Assembly: GCF_004364805.1 (NCBI RefSeq)
Contig: NZ_SOAP01000001.1
Location: 992,001 to 1,056,000 of the forward strand
Length of the DNA stretch: 64,000 bases
Source: Pelagimonas phthalicica
GTDB lineage: Bacteria; Pseudomonadota; Alphaproteobacteria; Rhodobacterales; Rhodobacteraceae
Reading direction: 5' to 3'
Below, in pieces: positions 8,615-20,208 of this stretch. The notes beneath the pieces are model-generated. The model saw only the letters and a program-made list of their open reading frames with translations. It searched no databases and was not told the DNA's origin. The translations under genes and the position numbers were made by a program. Within the stretch, counting starts at the first letter, position 1, and every line of letters begins with the position of its first letter.

Positions 8615-8722
8615 CACGCAGGGGGGCCCCGCCTAGGGGGCTGAGAGGCTGATAGGCATGTGCCGGTGACGCGACCCTTTGAACCTGACCCAGTTGATAC
8701 TGGCGTAGGAAGCTAGGACGCG
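8615..8722 (+). promoter_or_regulatory. TPP riboswitch (THI element) of the thi operon
   Basis: The conserved thi-box parts appear in order: a GC-rich P1/P2 strand with GGGGGCTGAGAGG around 8636-8648, then ACCCTTTGAACCTGACC (8674-8690) and GATACTGGCGTAGGAAG (8696-8712). The aptamer binds thiamine pyrophosphate and lowers expression. A further GC-rich helix region lies between it and the thiC ribosome site (GAGGAG near 8833), consistent with control of transcription elongation or translation. A second copy precedes thiB. Confidence 0.95.
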
Positions 8723-8821
8723 CAGCCAGGGGAGATGTACGCCCCGACCTGTGTGGACCGAAACAGGGGGCCGTACACCCTCTCGTTTTCCTCAGCCCAC
8801 GCTCATCTGGTGTCTTTTTGA

Positions 8822-11628
<2,807 letters not shown>

Positions 11629-11798
11629 GGTTCAGGCTGAGCGTCTGTCGGACGCGTTGCAAGAGCTTGGCTTTACCTCGGCGGCGATTGCCACGGCTTT
11701 GAACGGCCAATTTGTATCGCGTGAGCAGCGCGTCGAGATCACGCTGAGCCCGGGCGACGCTCTCGAAGTGCTTGCCCCCATGCAAGGGGGCTGAGGCG

Positions 11799-12566
11799 AT
11801 GCAGTTTTATGGAACCGAGATCAAGAACCGCTTGCTTTTGGGCACGGCGCAGTACCCCTCTCCCAAGGTGTTGACCCAAGCCATTCAGGCCTGCGGCACC
11901 GAGATTGTCACCGTGTCCCTGCGCCGCGAAAGCGCGGGGGGCAGCGGTGATGGATTTTGGGAGGGCTTGCGCGCCACAGGTTGCAAGATCCTGCCCAACA
12001 CTGCCGGGTGTCACACGGTGCAAGAAGCCGTGACCACGGCTCATATGGCGCGCGAGGTGTTTGGCACTGATTGGGTCAAGCTTGAGGTGATTGGCCATTC
12101 CGACACATTGCAGCCGGATGTCTTTGCCCTGGTCGAGGCCGCGCGGGTGCTGGTGCGCGATGGGTTTCAGGTCTTTCCCTACACCACCGACGATCTGGTG
12201 GTGGGTGAGAAACTGCTCGAAGCGGGGTGTGAGTTGTTGATGCCCTGGGGGGCACCGATTGGTTCGGGTCAGGGGTTGCGCAACCCCGATGCTTTGCGGG
12301 CGATGCGGGCGCATTTCCCGGATATTCCCCTGATCGTGGATGCCGGGATTGGCCGGCCCTCGGATGCCTGCCGCGCCATGGAGCTCGGCATGGATGCGGT
12401 TCTGCTCAACACCGCCGTGGCGAAAGCGGGCGATCCGCTGGGCATGGCCTGCGCCATGGTTCAGGCGATTGAGGCGGGTTTGGCCGGGTTTGACGCGGAC
12501 CCGATGGAGCCGCGCGACATGGCGGTGCCTTCGACCCCGGTCCTTGGTTTGGCGGAGTTGGGATGA
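11799..12566 (+). CDS. thiG: Thiazole synthase ThiG
   Basis: A 255-residue TIM-barrel enzyme that condenses deoxyxylulose phosphate, ThiS thiocarboxylate and dehydroglycine into the thiazole phosphate. Recognisable parts are [12 protein letters not shown] near the N-terminus, [10 protein letters not shown], the PNTAGC turn, VKLEVIG (schiff-base strand) and [10 protein letters not shown] near the C-terminus. It starts 4 nt after thiS. Its stop overlaps an ATG pair that opens a 43-codon frame discussed separately. Length is normal. Confidence 0.95.
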   Translation: MQFYGTEIKNRLLLGTAQYPSPKVLTQAIQACGTEIVTVSLRRESAGGSGDGFWEGLRATGCKILPNTAGCHTVQEAVTTAHMAREVFGTDWVKLEVIGHSDTLQPDVFALVEAARVLVRDGFQVFPYTTDDLVVGEKLLEAGCELLMPWGAPIGSGQGLRNPDALRAMRAHFPDIPLIVDAGIGRPSDACRAMELGMDAVLLNTAVAKAGDPLGMACAMVQAIEAGLAGFDADPMEPRDMAVPSTPVLGLAELG

Positions 12567-12694
12567 TGCACGGCAAGGTTCACGCCCGACCCGAAGGCGG
12601 CCTTCTGGCATCCGCAACCTGTCGATATGCCAATCGTATCAAGGCACAACAACCTTTCATCATCACGCCCGCCCTGGCGGCGGGTTGGGCGTGA
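12563..12694 (+). CDS. Possible 43-residue coupled small protein in the thiG-thiE gap
   Basis: A 43-codon frame starts with ATGATG, the first ATG overlapping the thiG stop as ATGA, the same junction style used at thiC/thiO and thiE/thiF. It runs to a TGA at 12692-12694, with no family recognised. Third-position GC is not strongly raised and the frame also contains both arms of an imperfect inverted repeat, so it could equally be non-coding leader sequence for thiE. Treat it as a candidate only. Confidence 0.25.
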   Translation: MMHGKVHARPEGGLLASATCRYANRIKAQQPFIITPALAAGWA

Positions 12695-12697
12695 ACC
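12577..12697. repeat. Long inverted repeat in the thiG-thiE spacer
   Basis: GGTTCACGCCCGACCC at 12577-12592 pairs with GGGTTGGGCGTGAACC at 12682-12697 with a single mismatch (15 of 16). The arms are about 90 nt apart and would fold most of the spacer into one structure in the mRNA, ending 52 nt before the thiE start. Its function is unknown. Confidence 0.6.
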
Positions 12698-12749
12698 GGA
12701 TCGCAAGCAATCCGGTGGGTGCAAAAAATCAAAGGCAAGGACATTTCTA

Positions 12750-13352
12750 ATGGAACGCTTTTATTTGCTCGTAGGCCATGTTTCGCGGCTTGAGCTGCTG
12801 GTCCCTTTGGGGGTCAAGCTGGTGCAGTTGCGGATCAAGGATCAGCCTTTGGACGAGGTGCGTCGGCAAATCATTCGCGCCCGCGATTTCTGCGCCGTCC
12901 ATAAGGCGCAGTTGGTGGTGAACGATTACTGGGAATTGGCGCTGGAAGAGCGCTGTGATTTTGTCCACCTTGGCCAAGAGGATATGGACACCGCCGATTT
13001 CGCCGCCTTGCGCCGGGCGGGCGTGCGCTTTGGGCTGTCGACCCATGACGAGGCCGAGCTGGACCGTGCCCTTGCCTTGCAACCCGAATATGTCGCGCTG
13101 GGGCCGGTCTATCCGACCTTGCTGAAAAAGATGAAATGGGGGCCGCAGGGCTTGGATCGCGTCACCGAATGGAAACGCCGTGTGGGCGACGTGCCTTTGG
13201 TCGCTATCGGTGGGCTGACCCCCGAACGCGTGCCGGGTGTGTTGGCTGCGGGGGCCGACAGTGTCGCCGTTGTGACGGATATCCAACAAGCGCCCGATCC
13301 CGAAGCGCAAACGCGCCTCTGGATCGAAACCTGCGAAAGCGCAGTGGAATGA
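12750..13352 (+). CDS. thiE: Thiamine phosphate synthase ThiE
   Basis: A 200-residue TIM-barrel enzyme that joins pyrimidine pyrophosphate and thiazole phosphate into thiamine phosphate. The family course is visible: VKLVQLRIKDQ near residues 25-35, LVVNDYWELAL, VHLGQEDMD, FGLSTHDEAEL, YVALGPVYPT and VAIGGLTPERVPGVLAAGADSVAVVTDI. The ATG at 12750 follows AAGG. The earlier in-frame start at 12627 would add an unrelated Arg-rich stretch. It overlaps thiF by 4 nt (ATGA). Confidence 0.93.
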   Translation: MERFYLLVGHVSRLELLVPLGVKLVQLRIKDQPLDEVRRQIIRARDFCAVHKAQLVVNDYWELALEERCDFVHLGQEDMDTADFAALRRAGVRFGLSTHDEAELDRALALQPEYVALGPVYPTLLKKMKWGPQGLDRVTEWKRRVGDVPLVAIGGLTPERVPGVLAAGADSVAVVTDIQQAPDPEAQTRLWIETCESAVE

Positions 13353-14308
13353 GCCGTTTTGCCCGCCAAGAGCAGATCATCGGCACAAAGGCGCAGCAGG
13401 CGCTGGCCCGCGCTCATGTCTTGGTGGTGGGGGCGGGCGGCCTGGGCTGCCCGGTTTTGCAGTATCTGGCTGGGGCCGGAGTGGGTGAGATCACCTTGAT
13501 GGATGATGACCAGGTCGAGGAAAGCAACCTGCACCGCCAGCCGCTTTATCGGATGGAGGATATCGGCACAGCCAAGGCGCTGGCAGCGGTGCGACACCTG
13601 ACAGCCGCCCATCCGGCCACGAGGCTGCACCCGCATCTGAGCCGTTTGACCCCTTCCAACGCCGAAAACGCCGTGACCCATGTGGATCTGGTGATCGACG
13701 CGGCGGATAGTTTTGCGGTGTCCTATATATTGTCGGACACATGCCAACGGGTGGGCAAACCTTTGGTCAGCGCCTCGGTTCTGGGCATGTCGGGCTATGT
13801 CGGGGCCTTTTGCGCCACTGCCCCGAGCCTGCGCGCGGTGTTTCCCGACCTGCCCGACAGCGCCGCCAATTGCGCGACCGCGGGCGTGCTGGGGCCGGTG
13901 GTTGGCATGGTCGGCACGGCGCAGGCGCAAATGGCGATCTCGGTCTTGGTTGGTGCAGACCCGAGCCCGCTGGGGCAGCTTTTGACCCTGGATATGCAAA
14001 GGTTTGGCTTTGGCGGTTTCCGCTTTGACAATGCTCCGGATCCAACCGCCCCCCTGCCCTTTGTCGATGCAGCGCTGCTGGAAGAGGGTGACCTTTTGAT
14101 CGAACTCCGCCCAGCTTCGGAATGCGCTGAGACATTTGCCCCTGCGGCCCAGCGCGTGACGATGGAAGAGTTGGCGGATTTAAACGTCCCGCCCACCCAA
14201 CGCCTTGTACTCGGCTGTCAGACTGGTCTGCGATCCTGGCGGGCGGCACGGGTGTTGCAAAGCAAAGGGGCCAAAAACCTCGCCTTGTTTGCACAATGTG
14301 CGGCCTGA
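13349..14308 (+). CDS. thiF: ThiF/MoeB-family E1-like adenylyltransferase, zinc cysteines absent
   Basis: A 319-residue E1-like enzyme that would adenylate the ThiS C-terminus. The nucleotide motif is VVGAGGLGCPVL (about 26-37), with the substrate loop MDDDQVEESNLHRQ following. The usual first CxxC before the FPE segment is missing (it reads LRAVFPDLP), and no second CxxC is seen, unlike the paralogue at 43622-44659. The C-terminus has a short rhodanese-like segment with LGCQTGLRSWRAA, Cys at about 290, which could relay sulfur. The role is inferred from operon position as the last thi gene and from the fold. Confidence 0.82.
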   Translation: MSRFARQEQIIGTKAQQALARAHVLVVGAGGLGCPVLQYLAGAGVGEITLMDDDQVEESNLHRQPLYRMEDIGTAKALAAVRHLTAAHPATRLHPHLSRLTPSNAENAVTHVDLVIDAADSFAVSYILSDTCQRVGKPLVSASVLGMSGYVGAFCATAPSLRAVFPDLPDSAANCATAGVLGPVVGMVGTAQAQMAISVLVGADPSPLGQLLTLDMQRFGFGGFRFDNAPDPTAPLPFVDAALLEEGDLLIELRPASECAETFAPAAQRVTMEELADLNVPPTQRLVLGCQTGLRSWRAARVLQSKGAKNLALFAQCAA

Positions 14309-14374
14309 CTGCGGGTTTTGACGGTTGCGTAAGGCGTGTTAGGGTCAGGCAATTGCCCCCCAACAGGTTTTCCC

Positions 14375-14962
14375 ATGTCTCTTATGCGTCTCGCTCTCCT
14401 CACCTGCCTGCCTTTGCCCGCCTTGGCCGATCCCTGCGCGGACAGGCTGGCCGATATTCTGGCCAATCCCTTGTTCACGCAAACACCGTATGAGGCCCAG
14501 GCAACGGGCAAAATTGGTGGCGGCGAGACTGTCACCTTTCAGCAATTCATGAGCGACACCCATTCGCTGATCAAAACCATCACTCCCAAGGGCCTGCCCG
14601 ATACGCTGTTTTACGAAGGCGGAACCTATCAGGCGGATGGCAATGGCGAGTGGACGCTGCTCTACAGCACGGATTTGCAGCAATACAAAGACGGGCTGGC
14701 CGCGACGCGCAAAAGCCAGTCCGAGAATGTTCTCAGTGCGGAATGCGACAGTGTTGAGATTGACGGGAGCACTTATGACCGGATCAGCGGTGTGATCGAC
14801 ATAGTGCCGCCTTATCAAAGTGAATGGCAGGTGAGCTATGTGATGGACCCGGCCACGGGCCTGCCCAAGCAGTTCACCTATGCCTACACCCTGAACGGGA
14901 TGGAGGCGGTGTCGCGTTTCGACTACACCGCCAAGCCGGATATGCAACTGCCCAAGCCATAA
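14375..14962 (+). CDS. Exported hypothetical protein
   Basis: A 195-residue protein with a Sec signal peptide (MSLMRLALLTCLPLPALA) and a soluble domain rich in Tyr, Thr and Gln, with two cysteines. The ATG at 14375 was chosen over the frame start at 14336 because it begins the signal; the ATG at 14384 would also work. No family is recognised. It follows the thi operon by 66 bp and may have its own promoter. Confidence 0.65.
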   Translation: MSLMRLALLTCLPLPALADPCADRLADILANPLFTQTPYEAQATGKIGGGETVTFQQFMSDTHSLIKTITPKGLPDTLFYEGGTYQADGNGEWTLLYSTDLQQYKDGLAATRKSQSENVLSAECDSVEIDGSTYDRISGVIDIVPPYQSEWQVSYVMDPATGLPKQFTYAYTLNGMEAVSRFDYTAKPDMQLPKP

Positions 14963-14987
14963 GACCTAGGGTCAAGACGTTCAGACG

Positions 14988-15401
14988 TCAGCGGATCACG
15001 TGCACCGCACAATGCGCGTGACGCACCACTTTGGCTGCGGTGGAGCCAAGCAGCAGATCCTGCATGCCCGGCTGGTGAGACGCGACGACAATCAGATCGA
15101 CGTCATTCGCTTCGGCCCAGTCCAGAATGGTGCGGCCGGAATGCCCTTCGACCACAAGCCCGGTGCCGCCCGGAACTTCGGCCGCCAGATCCTGCAATTC
15201 GCTATCCAGCGCTTTGCGGACCTGAGCGGTGTAATCCGCTGGAAGATAGCTGACAGCGTAGCCGGGGATTTGTTCAACCACATGCAACAGGGTCACCCGC
15301 GCACCATCAGCGGCCAGGGCCTGAGCAATTTCGATACCCTTGTGACCTTTGACATCCTTGGTGTCGTCAAAAGCGATCGGGACCAGAATATTCTTGTACA
15401 T
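14988..15401 (-). CDS. Universal stress protein (UspA family)
   Basis: A 137-residue UspA-fold protein. It begins MYKNILVPIAFDD and ends with the ATP-binding signature around GSTAAKVVRHAHCAVHVIR. The GHSGRTILDWAEANDVDLIVVASHQPG region is typical of the family. The start at 15401 is fixed by a perfect AGGAGG. Such proteins bind ATP or dimerise and rise under starvation or stress, although the specific role here is unknown. It converges on the exported protein to its left. Confidence 0.9.
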   Translation of the reverse strand: MYKNILVPIAFDDTKDVKGHKGIEIAQALAADGARVTLLHVVEQIPGYAVSYLPADYTAQVRKALDSELQDLAAEVPGGTGLVVEGHSGRTILDWAEANDVDLIVVASHQPGMQDLLLGSTAAKVVRHAHCAVHVIR

Positions 15402-15650
15402 GATGCTGTACCTCCTGCCCCATATCCTGCCGCGTTCCCCGATTTGCAACCTTGATACAAGTCAGACCAAATCCGTATTTGCGCCACATTTGTTGCACAT
15501 TTCGTTTCTATCCCTAATCCAAGCGGCAGAACGTTGCTTTTCCGATCCATCTCGCAGTCAGAAGGCGCTGATCTGGATCCCGAACGCCATGTGTGTGGTC
15601 CCATTAGGGCCACGAATGGCCGGGACCTCTGGAAACGGGAGGACGACCCT

Positions 15651-16340
15651 ATGCGCTATATGATCGCTGAAACAAGCTGGGACATGATGAGCCTGGCACA
15701 AGATATTCTGGGCACCGGAACTTTGCTGACGCGAACCGACCGGCCCGAAGATTTGATCCATTTCCTCGCTCTAGGAGTGTCGGACCTAGTGCTGATCGAA
15801 GCCGATCAAATCGGCAAAGGCTCTATCACCCTGCGCGAACTGCGTGCCGCATCCGGGCGCACACCTGTTGTCCTTCTTTCCGCCGACGCATCATCCAAGC
15901 AAAAGGCAGAATGGTTCTCTGAGGGGGCGGATGCGATCATTGACCCGACCCAGCCCAACGAAGAGATCCTGCACCATTTGATGGCCGTGGCCCGGCGTGC
16001 TCTAGGGTTCCCGATGGCGCAGGTGGATTATGGTCCGCTGCGGCTCGACCTGAACAAACGGATGGCCCATATCAATGGCTGCCCGGTCAAGATGAGCCCG
16101 AAGATCTACGAAATGCTCGAATTTATCGCCCTGCGCCCCGGTCAGGTTGTGACCCGCGATGCGCTGCTCAATCATATCTACGGTCTCGAAGGCGAACCCG
16201 AGACCCGGATTTTCGACGTCTATGCCTGCAACATTCGTTCTTGCCTCAAGGCAACGGCCAATGCGGTTGAGTTGGAAACCGTGCGCGGTGCCGGTTTCCG
16301 GTTAAGCCTGAACGTGACAGTCACACCCGAAGCGGCCTGA
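15651..16340 (+). CDS. OmpR-type transcriptional regulator with degenerate receiver
   Basis: A 229-residue response-regulator-like protein. The N-terminal receiver fold (1-120) has Glu50 where the phosphoacceptor Asp is expected (DLVLIE), and the conserved Lys-Pro segment reads IIDPTQ, so classical phosphorylation is unlikely. Residues about 130-225 form an OmpR winged helix with LTxxE-like recognition elements (KMSPKIYEMLEFI, RDALLNHIYG, VETVRGAGFRL-type end). No sensor kinase is adjacent. It resembles CtrA- or FtcR-like atypical regulators of alphaproteobacteria, but I cannot assign a pathway. A GGGAGG ribosome site sets the start. Confidence 0.82.
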   Translation: MRYMIAETSWDMMSLAQDILGTGTLLTRTDRPEDLIHFLALGVSDLVLIEADQIGKGSITLRELRAASGRTPVVLLSADASSKQKAEWFSEGADAIIDPTQPNEEILHHLMAVARRALGFPMAQVDYGPLRLDLNKRMAHINGCPVKMSPKIYEMLEFIALRPGQVVTRDALLNHIYGLEGEPETRIFDVYACNIRSCLKATANAVELETVRGAGFRLSLNVTVTPEAA

Positions 16341-16342
16341 CG

Positions 16343-16660
16343 CTAAAACGTGGCTGCGACGTCGTAGAGCACGGGCTCGAACGTGCGACACAGTTCCGAA
16401 ATGCGCCGGTTGCGTTGGCGCATTTCATCGCTGCGCAGCATCGCCTGAAAATCCTCGCGTTTTTGCCACTGCGAATAGTTGGCGATCCGCGTCTGGGCGT
16501 CATTCACATGCAACCCGGCGGCGATAAAGCCCGGCTGTTTGGAAATGAACGACGCATAGGCGTCTTGCAGTGCGTCCAACAGATCCTGGCAGGTGCCCGG
16601 GCTGGTTTCAAAGGTGGTGATGACGGTCTGGGCGTCAGAGCTGGCTGAAATATTTGGCAT
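16343..16660 (-). CDS. Antibiotic-biosynthesis-monooxygenase (ABM) domain protein
   Basis: A 105-residue single-domain ABM fold protein (dimeric ferredoxin-like barrel). Visible elements are a beta strand TVITTFETSPG, an amphipathic helix CQDLLDALQDAYAS, the KQPGFIAAGLHV strand and SQWQKREDFQAML. Such proteins act as small monooxygenases or heme-degrading enzymes, but many are uncharacterised. The start follows GGGAGGAAGC. The gene ends 2 bp from the convergent OmpR-like gene. Confidence 0.8.
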   Translation of the reverse strand: MPNISASSDAQTVITTFETSPGTCQDLLDALQDAYASFISKQPGFIAAGLHVNDAQTRIANYSQWQKREDFQAMLRSDEMRQRNRRISELCRTFEPVLYDVAATF

Positions 16661-16849
16661 AGCTTCCTCCCTATCCCCTCATAGTGACAGGGTTTTTGCA
16701 TCTGTCCAGCGCTTCGGCCCCCTCTAAACTTGGGAAATCCTTGACAGAACCGGCCCCAAAGGGCCAAAGATGGACCAACCCCGCGCCAAGATCGCCCCAA
16801 GGCGACAGTTATGCGCATCCGAGCAATCAGATCACAGGTCACATTAGAC

Positions 16850-17557
16850 ATGAGCAATACGCAGCGTATCGAGGATTCCCTCCGCGAAAGCATCATTTCG
16901 CGCCCGGATATGATTCTGGACGACAAAGACCTGATGCATGCGCTGATCGCTGCAAATGAGCGCGCCATGGGGGGCAATATCATCGATCTGCGCGGCATCG
17001 CGATGGAGCGGCTGGAATCCCGGTTGGACCGGTTGGAGGACACCCATCGCTCGGTCATCGCTGCGGCCTATGAGAATCTGGCGGGCACCAACCAGATTCA
17101 TCGCGCCGTGTTGCGGATGCTGGACCCGGTGGAGTTTGAACCTTTCCTCAAGGATCTGGGCACCGAAGTGGCGCAAATCCTGCGTGTGGATGTGATCAAG
17201 CTGGTTCTGGAAACCGCCGCCTCGGACGGGGAAAATGTTGTGAAAAGGGTTGGCGATGTTCTTTCGGTCGCCGAACCGGGCTTTGTTGAAACCTTTGTTG
17301 CCGATGGCCGCGAAGCGCCGCTGAAACAGGTGACCTTGCGCCAACTCCACAATGGCGATGCGCGTATTTATGGCGACAAGGCCGAGTGGATCCGTTCCGA
17401 AGCCTGCCTCAAGCTTGACTTTGGCCCGGGCCGCCTGCCCGGCTTGCTGGTTCTGGGCTCCGAAGATCCGCATATGTTCACCCCTCAGCAAGGCACTGAC
17501 TTGCTGGGCTTTTTCGCTGGCGTGTTCGAACGGACCATGCGCCGCTGGCTGTCGTGA
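16850..17557 (+). CDS. DUF484 family protein
   Basis: A 235-residue DUF484 protein, a GAF-related fold of unknown function regularly found immediately upstream of xerC. Typical parts are the N-terminal ESIISRPDMILDDKDLMHAL helix pair, the IDLRGIAMERLESRLDRLE coiled coil (about 45-65) and the GAF-like core ending with GTDLLGFFAGVFERTMRRWL. The stop overlaps the xerC GTG start, so the two are translated together. The gene supports chromosome-dimer-resolution context, but its biochemical role is unknown. Confidence 0.88.
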   Translation: MSNTQRIEDSLRESIISRPDMILDDKDLMHALIAANERAMGGNIIDLRGIAMERLESRLDRLEDTHRSVIAAAYENLAGTNQIHRAVLRMLDPVEFEPFLKDLGTEVAQILRVDVIKLVLETAASDGENVVKRVGDVLSVAEPGFVETFVADGREAPLKQVTLRQLHNGDARIYGDKAEWIRSEACLKLDFGPGRLPGLLVLGSEDPHMFTPQQGTDLLGFFAGVFERTMRRWLS

Positions 17558-18501
17558 GCGCGGCACCCTCACAGGTGATGATTTCCCCGGCAGCGCGGGA
17601 TGCGCTGCAAACCTGGCTGTCCCATGCCCGTGCCATCAAGGCTGCGGCAGACAATACAATCGCCGCCTATCAGACCGATGTTCTGGAATTCATCGCCTTT
17701 CTGACCGCCCATCATGGCGAGCCGCAAGGCTTGACCCCTTTGGCACGGGTGACGACGCGGGACATGCGCAGTTGGATGGCGCATTTGCGCCAAACCGGCA
17801 CCGGAACACGCTCGGTCGCGCGCAAATTGTCGGCGGTCAAGAATTTCTACCGCTGGCTGGCGGATCGCGAAGGGTTTGAACCCACCGCTGTTCTACTGGC
17901 CCGCGCGCCAAAGTTTGAAAAGAAACTGCCCCGCCCCCTGGCAGAAGACGCCGCCAAGGCGATGATCGACACGGTGGCTGTTCAAGCACGTCAGGATTGG
18001 ATCGGTGTACGCGATGCGGCGGTGATCACTTTGCTTTATGGTTGCGGGCTGCGGATTTCCGAAGCTTTGGGTCTGCGCGGTCGCGACCTGCCCTTGGGCG
18101 AAGCGCTGCGAATCCTGGGCAAAGGTGGCAAGGAGCGCATTGTGCCCGTGCTGCCCGTCGCACGGCAAGCGGTTGCTGCCTATCTCAAACAATGCCCCTT
18201 TGAGATAGGGCCGGATGATGCCGTGTTTCGCGGTGTCCGCGGCGGACCGTTGAACCCGCGCCAGATCAGCAAGGTTACCGAACAGGCGCGGATGCAACTG
18301 GGCCTGCCCGCCACCGCAACGCCGCACGCCATGCGCCACAGCTTTGCCACGCATTTGCTGGAGGCCGGGGGGGATTTGCGTGAAATCCAGGAGTTGCTGG
18401 GGCATGCGTCGCTCTCGACGACCCAGGCCTATACGGCTGTGGATCAAGTGCATCTGATGAAAGTCTATGAGGCCACGCATCCCAAGGCGAAAGACAGCTG
18501 A
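17554..18501 (+). CDS. xerC: Tyrosine recombinase XerC
   Basis: A 315-residue tyrosine recombinase. The N-terminal SAM-like DNA-binding domain spans about 20-105. The catalytic part shows GCGLRISEALGL (first Arg), HAMR (His258, Arg261), GHASLSTT (His284) and the nucleophile Tyr293 in QAYTAVD. With XerD it resolves chromosome dimers at dif. The GTG start overlaps the DUF484 stop (GTGA). Its chromosomal DUF484 linkage and full active site argue for XerC rather than a phage integrase. Confidence 0.92.
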   Translation: MSAAPSQVMISPAARDALQTWLSHARAIKAAADNTIAAYQTDVLEFIAFLTAHHGEPQGLTPLARVTTRDMRSWMAHLRQTGTGTRSVARKLSAVKNFYRWLADREGFEPTAVLLARAPKFEKKLPRPLAEDAAKAMIDTVAVQARQDWIGVRDAAVITLLYGCGLRISEALGLRGRDLPLGEALRILGKGGKERIVPVLPVARQAVAAYLKQCPFEIGPDDAVFRGVRGGPLNPRQISKVTEQARMQLGLPATATPHAMRHSFATHLLEAGGDLREIQELLGHASLSTTQAYTAVDQVHLMKVYEATHPKAKDS

Positions 18502-18569
18502 GAGCGCTTGCCAATCCCGCCTGGCGGGTTAGCTTGCCCGTGACCATAGTGACGCGACAGGATTGACCC

Positions 18570-19175
18570 ATGCAGTTGTATTTCTCACCCACCTCTCCTT
18601 ATGTGCGCAAAGTCAGCGTTTTGCTGCGTGAAACCGGGCAGATGGCGGATGTCGAGCACCTCGCGATTCAGACAACCGCCCTGAACACCGATGCAGATCT
18701 GAAAACCGCCAACCCGCTGGGCAAGATCCCGGCCCTGACACGCCCGGATGCGCCGACGCTGTATGACAGCCGGGTGATCTGCCGCTTTCTGGATGCCCGG
18801 GCCGAGGCCGGGCTGTACCCGGAAGAGCGGATTTGGGACACGCTGACACTGGAAGCCACAGGCGATGGTATCATGGATTGCGCTGTGTCCATGGCCTATG
18901 AGGTCAAACTGCGCCCCGAAGAGCTGGTGTTTGACGACTGGCTGACCAGCCAATGGGCCAAGATCGAACGCGCGCTTGATGCGCTGAACAATCGCTGGAT
19001 GAGCCACCTGTATGGCCCGCTCGATATCGGGCATATCTCGGTCGGTTGCGCTTTGGGCTATCTGGACCTGCGCCATGATGCCCGCAATTGGCGCGCGGGG
19101 CGCGATGCCTTAGCCGCCTGGGAAAAGAGTTTCCGCGAGCGCCCATCGATGGCCGAAACCGTACCGGTTGCGTGA
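18570..19175 (+). CDS. Glutathione S-transferase family protein
   Basis: A 201-residue GST. The N-terminal thioredoxin-like domain starts MQLYFSPTSPYVRKVSVLLRE and includes NPLGKIPAL with the cis-Pro and the glutathione-binding YDSRVICRFLD. The all-helical C-terminal domain has the conserved N-capping region SVGCALGYLDLR. A cytosolic detoxification or isomerase role is likely, but the substrate cannot be read. A hairpin with a T-run lies just downstream. It is unrelated in subgroup to the GST at 48284-49153. Confidence 0.88.
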   Translation: MQLYFSPTSPYVRKVSVLLRETGQMADVEHLAIQTTALNTDADLKTANPLGKIPALTRPDAPTLYDSRVICRFLDARAEAGLYPEERIWDTLTLEATGDGIMDCAVSMAYEVKLRPEELVFDDWLTSQWAKIERALDALNNRWMSHLYGPLDIGHISVGCALGYLDLRHDARNWRAGRDALAAWEKSFRERPSMAETVPVA

Positions 19176-19190
19176 GCGTTCTAAATGAAA

Positions 19191-19220
19191 AAGTCGGGGT
19201 CGACCCCGCCTTTTGTTTCT
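19191..19220 (+). terminator. Rho-independent terminator after the GST gene
   Basis: A palindromic stem (AAG, CGGGG / CCCCG, CTT around a TCGA loop) is followed by TTTTGTTTCTT. It lies 15 nt after the stop codon and could also act on the opposing gene. Confidence 0.75.
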
Positions 19221-19238
19221 TAGCCTTTCGAAACCAAA

Positions 19239-19994
19239 TCAGAAGGACATCGAGATACCGATATTCAAGGCATTGGTTTTGATATCGGTTTCGAAACTGC
19301 CGCCCTCGTCCAGATCGACCTCGTTATGAGAATAGGTGAACTGGTATTCGCCAAAGACTGAATAGCGATCATTGATGGCATAGCTGGCACCAGCCGTCAG
19401 GCGCATGGCCGGGCCGGTATATTGGAATTCATAGGTGCGCGAATCCGACGCATCATGGCGCACATCCACATGCGGGATGGCGACACCAAGACCACCGCTG
19501 ACATAAGGGGTAAAGCTGCCCCATTGATCCTGCCACCGGCGCGAGACGTTCAGCGTGACGATGTTCAGACCATCGGTGAACTCAAGACGGGAAAAGCCCA
19601 GGTTTTCGCGGTCAGATCTGTTGGCGTAGACTTTGTTATGCGAAAATTCGACGCCATAGCCCCATTTGTCATTCTGCCACCAGGTTGCGCGCACACCATA
19701 ATAGGGCGGCAATTCACCTGAGCGACCTTCCCAGCCGAACAATTCGTTGAAATCAGCGCCAGGGGCCGCATCGCCTGTTGTGTCGCCAATGGCAAAAGCC
19801 GGGCCGCCAGTTTGGGACGCATCCGTGCCACCACCCCCACCAACAGCATCACCGGGCAAAGTGCCCTTGACGCGGCTATGGGGTGCGGTTTGCCAACCAG
19901 TATAAATGGACAGCTCGACCTCGGCCAAAGCTGGGGCTGCGAGGGCAAAGCTAAGCGAAGTTGCAAGCGCTGTGGTCAGAATCAGTTTGGTCAT
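19239..19994 (-). CDS. Outer-membrane beta-barrel protein, lipid A oxidase-like
   Basis: A 251-residue protein with a Sec signal ([24 protein letters not shown]) followed by alternating beta strands that end in an aromatic C-terminal residue (ISMSF), typical of outer-membrane barrels. The N-terminal [15 protein letters not shown] and the [11 protein letters not shown] segment resemble the Rhizobium/Rhodobacter LpxQ-type lipid A oxidase group, which converts lipid A glucosamine to aminogluconate. That assignment is from remembered family resemblance, and a general OmpW-like barrel is possible. A Gly/Asp-rich loop (about 45-75) interrupts the first strands. Confidence 0.65.
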   Translation of the reverse strand: MTKLILTTALATSLSFALAAPALAEVELSIYTGWQTAPHSRVKGTLPGDAVGGGGGTDASQTGGPAFAIGDTTGDAAPGADFNELFGWEGRSGELPPYYGVRATWWQNDKWGYGVEFSHNKVYANRSDRENLGFSRLEFTDGLNIVTLNVSRRWQDQWGSFTPYVSGGLGVAIPHVDVRHDASDSRTYEFQYTGPAMRLTAGASYAINDRYSVFGEYQFTYSHNEVDLDEGGSFETDIKTNALNIGISMSF

Positions 19995-20208
19995 AGGACA
20001 TACTCCGATCGATACTTGGCCAGATAGGCTTCCAACCCCTGTCATGCAACCGCGACACATCCGCGCTGATTGCAAACTCAGCTCTTTGTGTTCTTTACGC
20101 CCCGAAACGTGACCGCTAAATAACGCCCCGGAAACGCCGCCGATCAAGCGGCCTTTTGTGTTGCGGTCGATTCTCTCGGCCCCGAGCAATAGCAATGGAG
20201 CAAACCTC

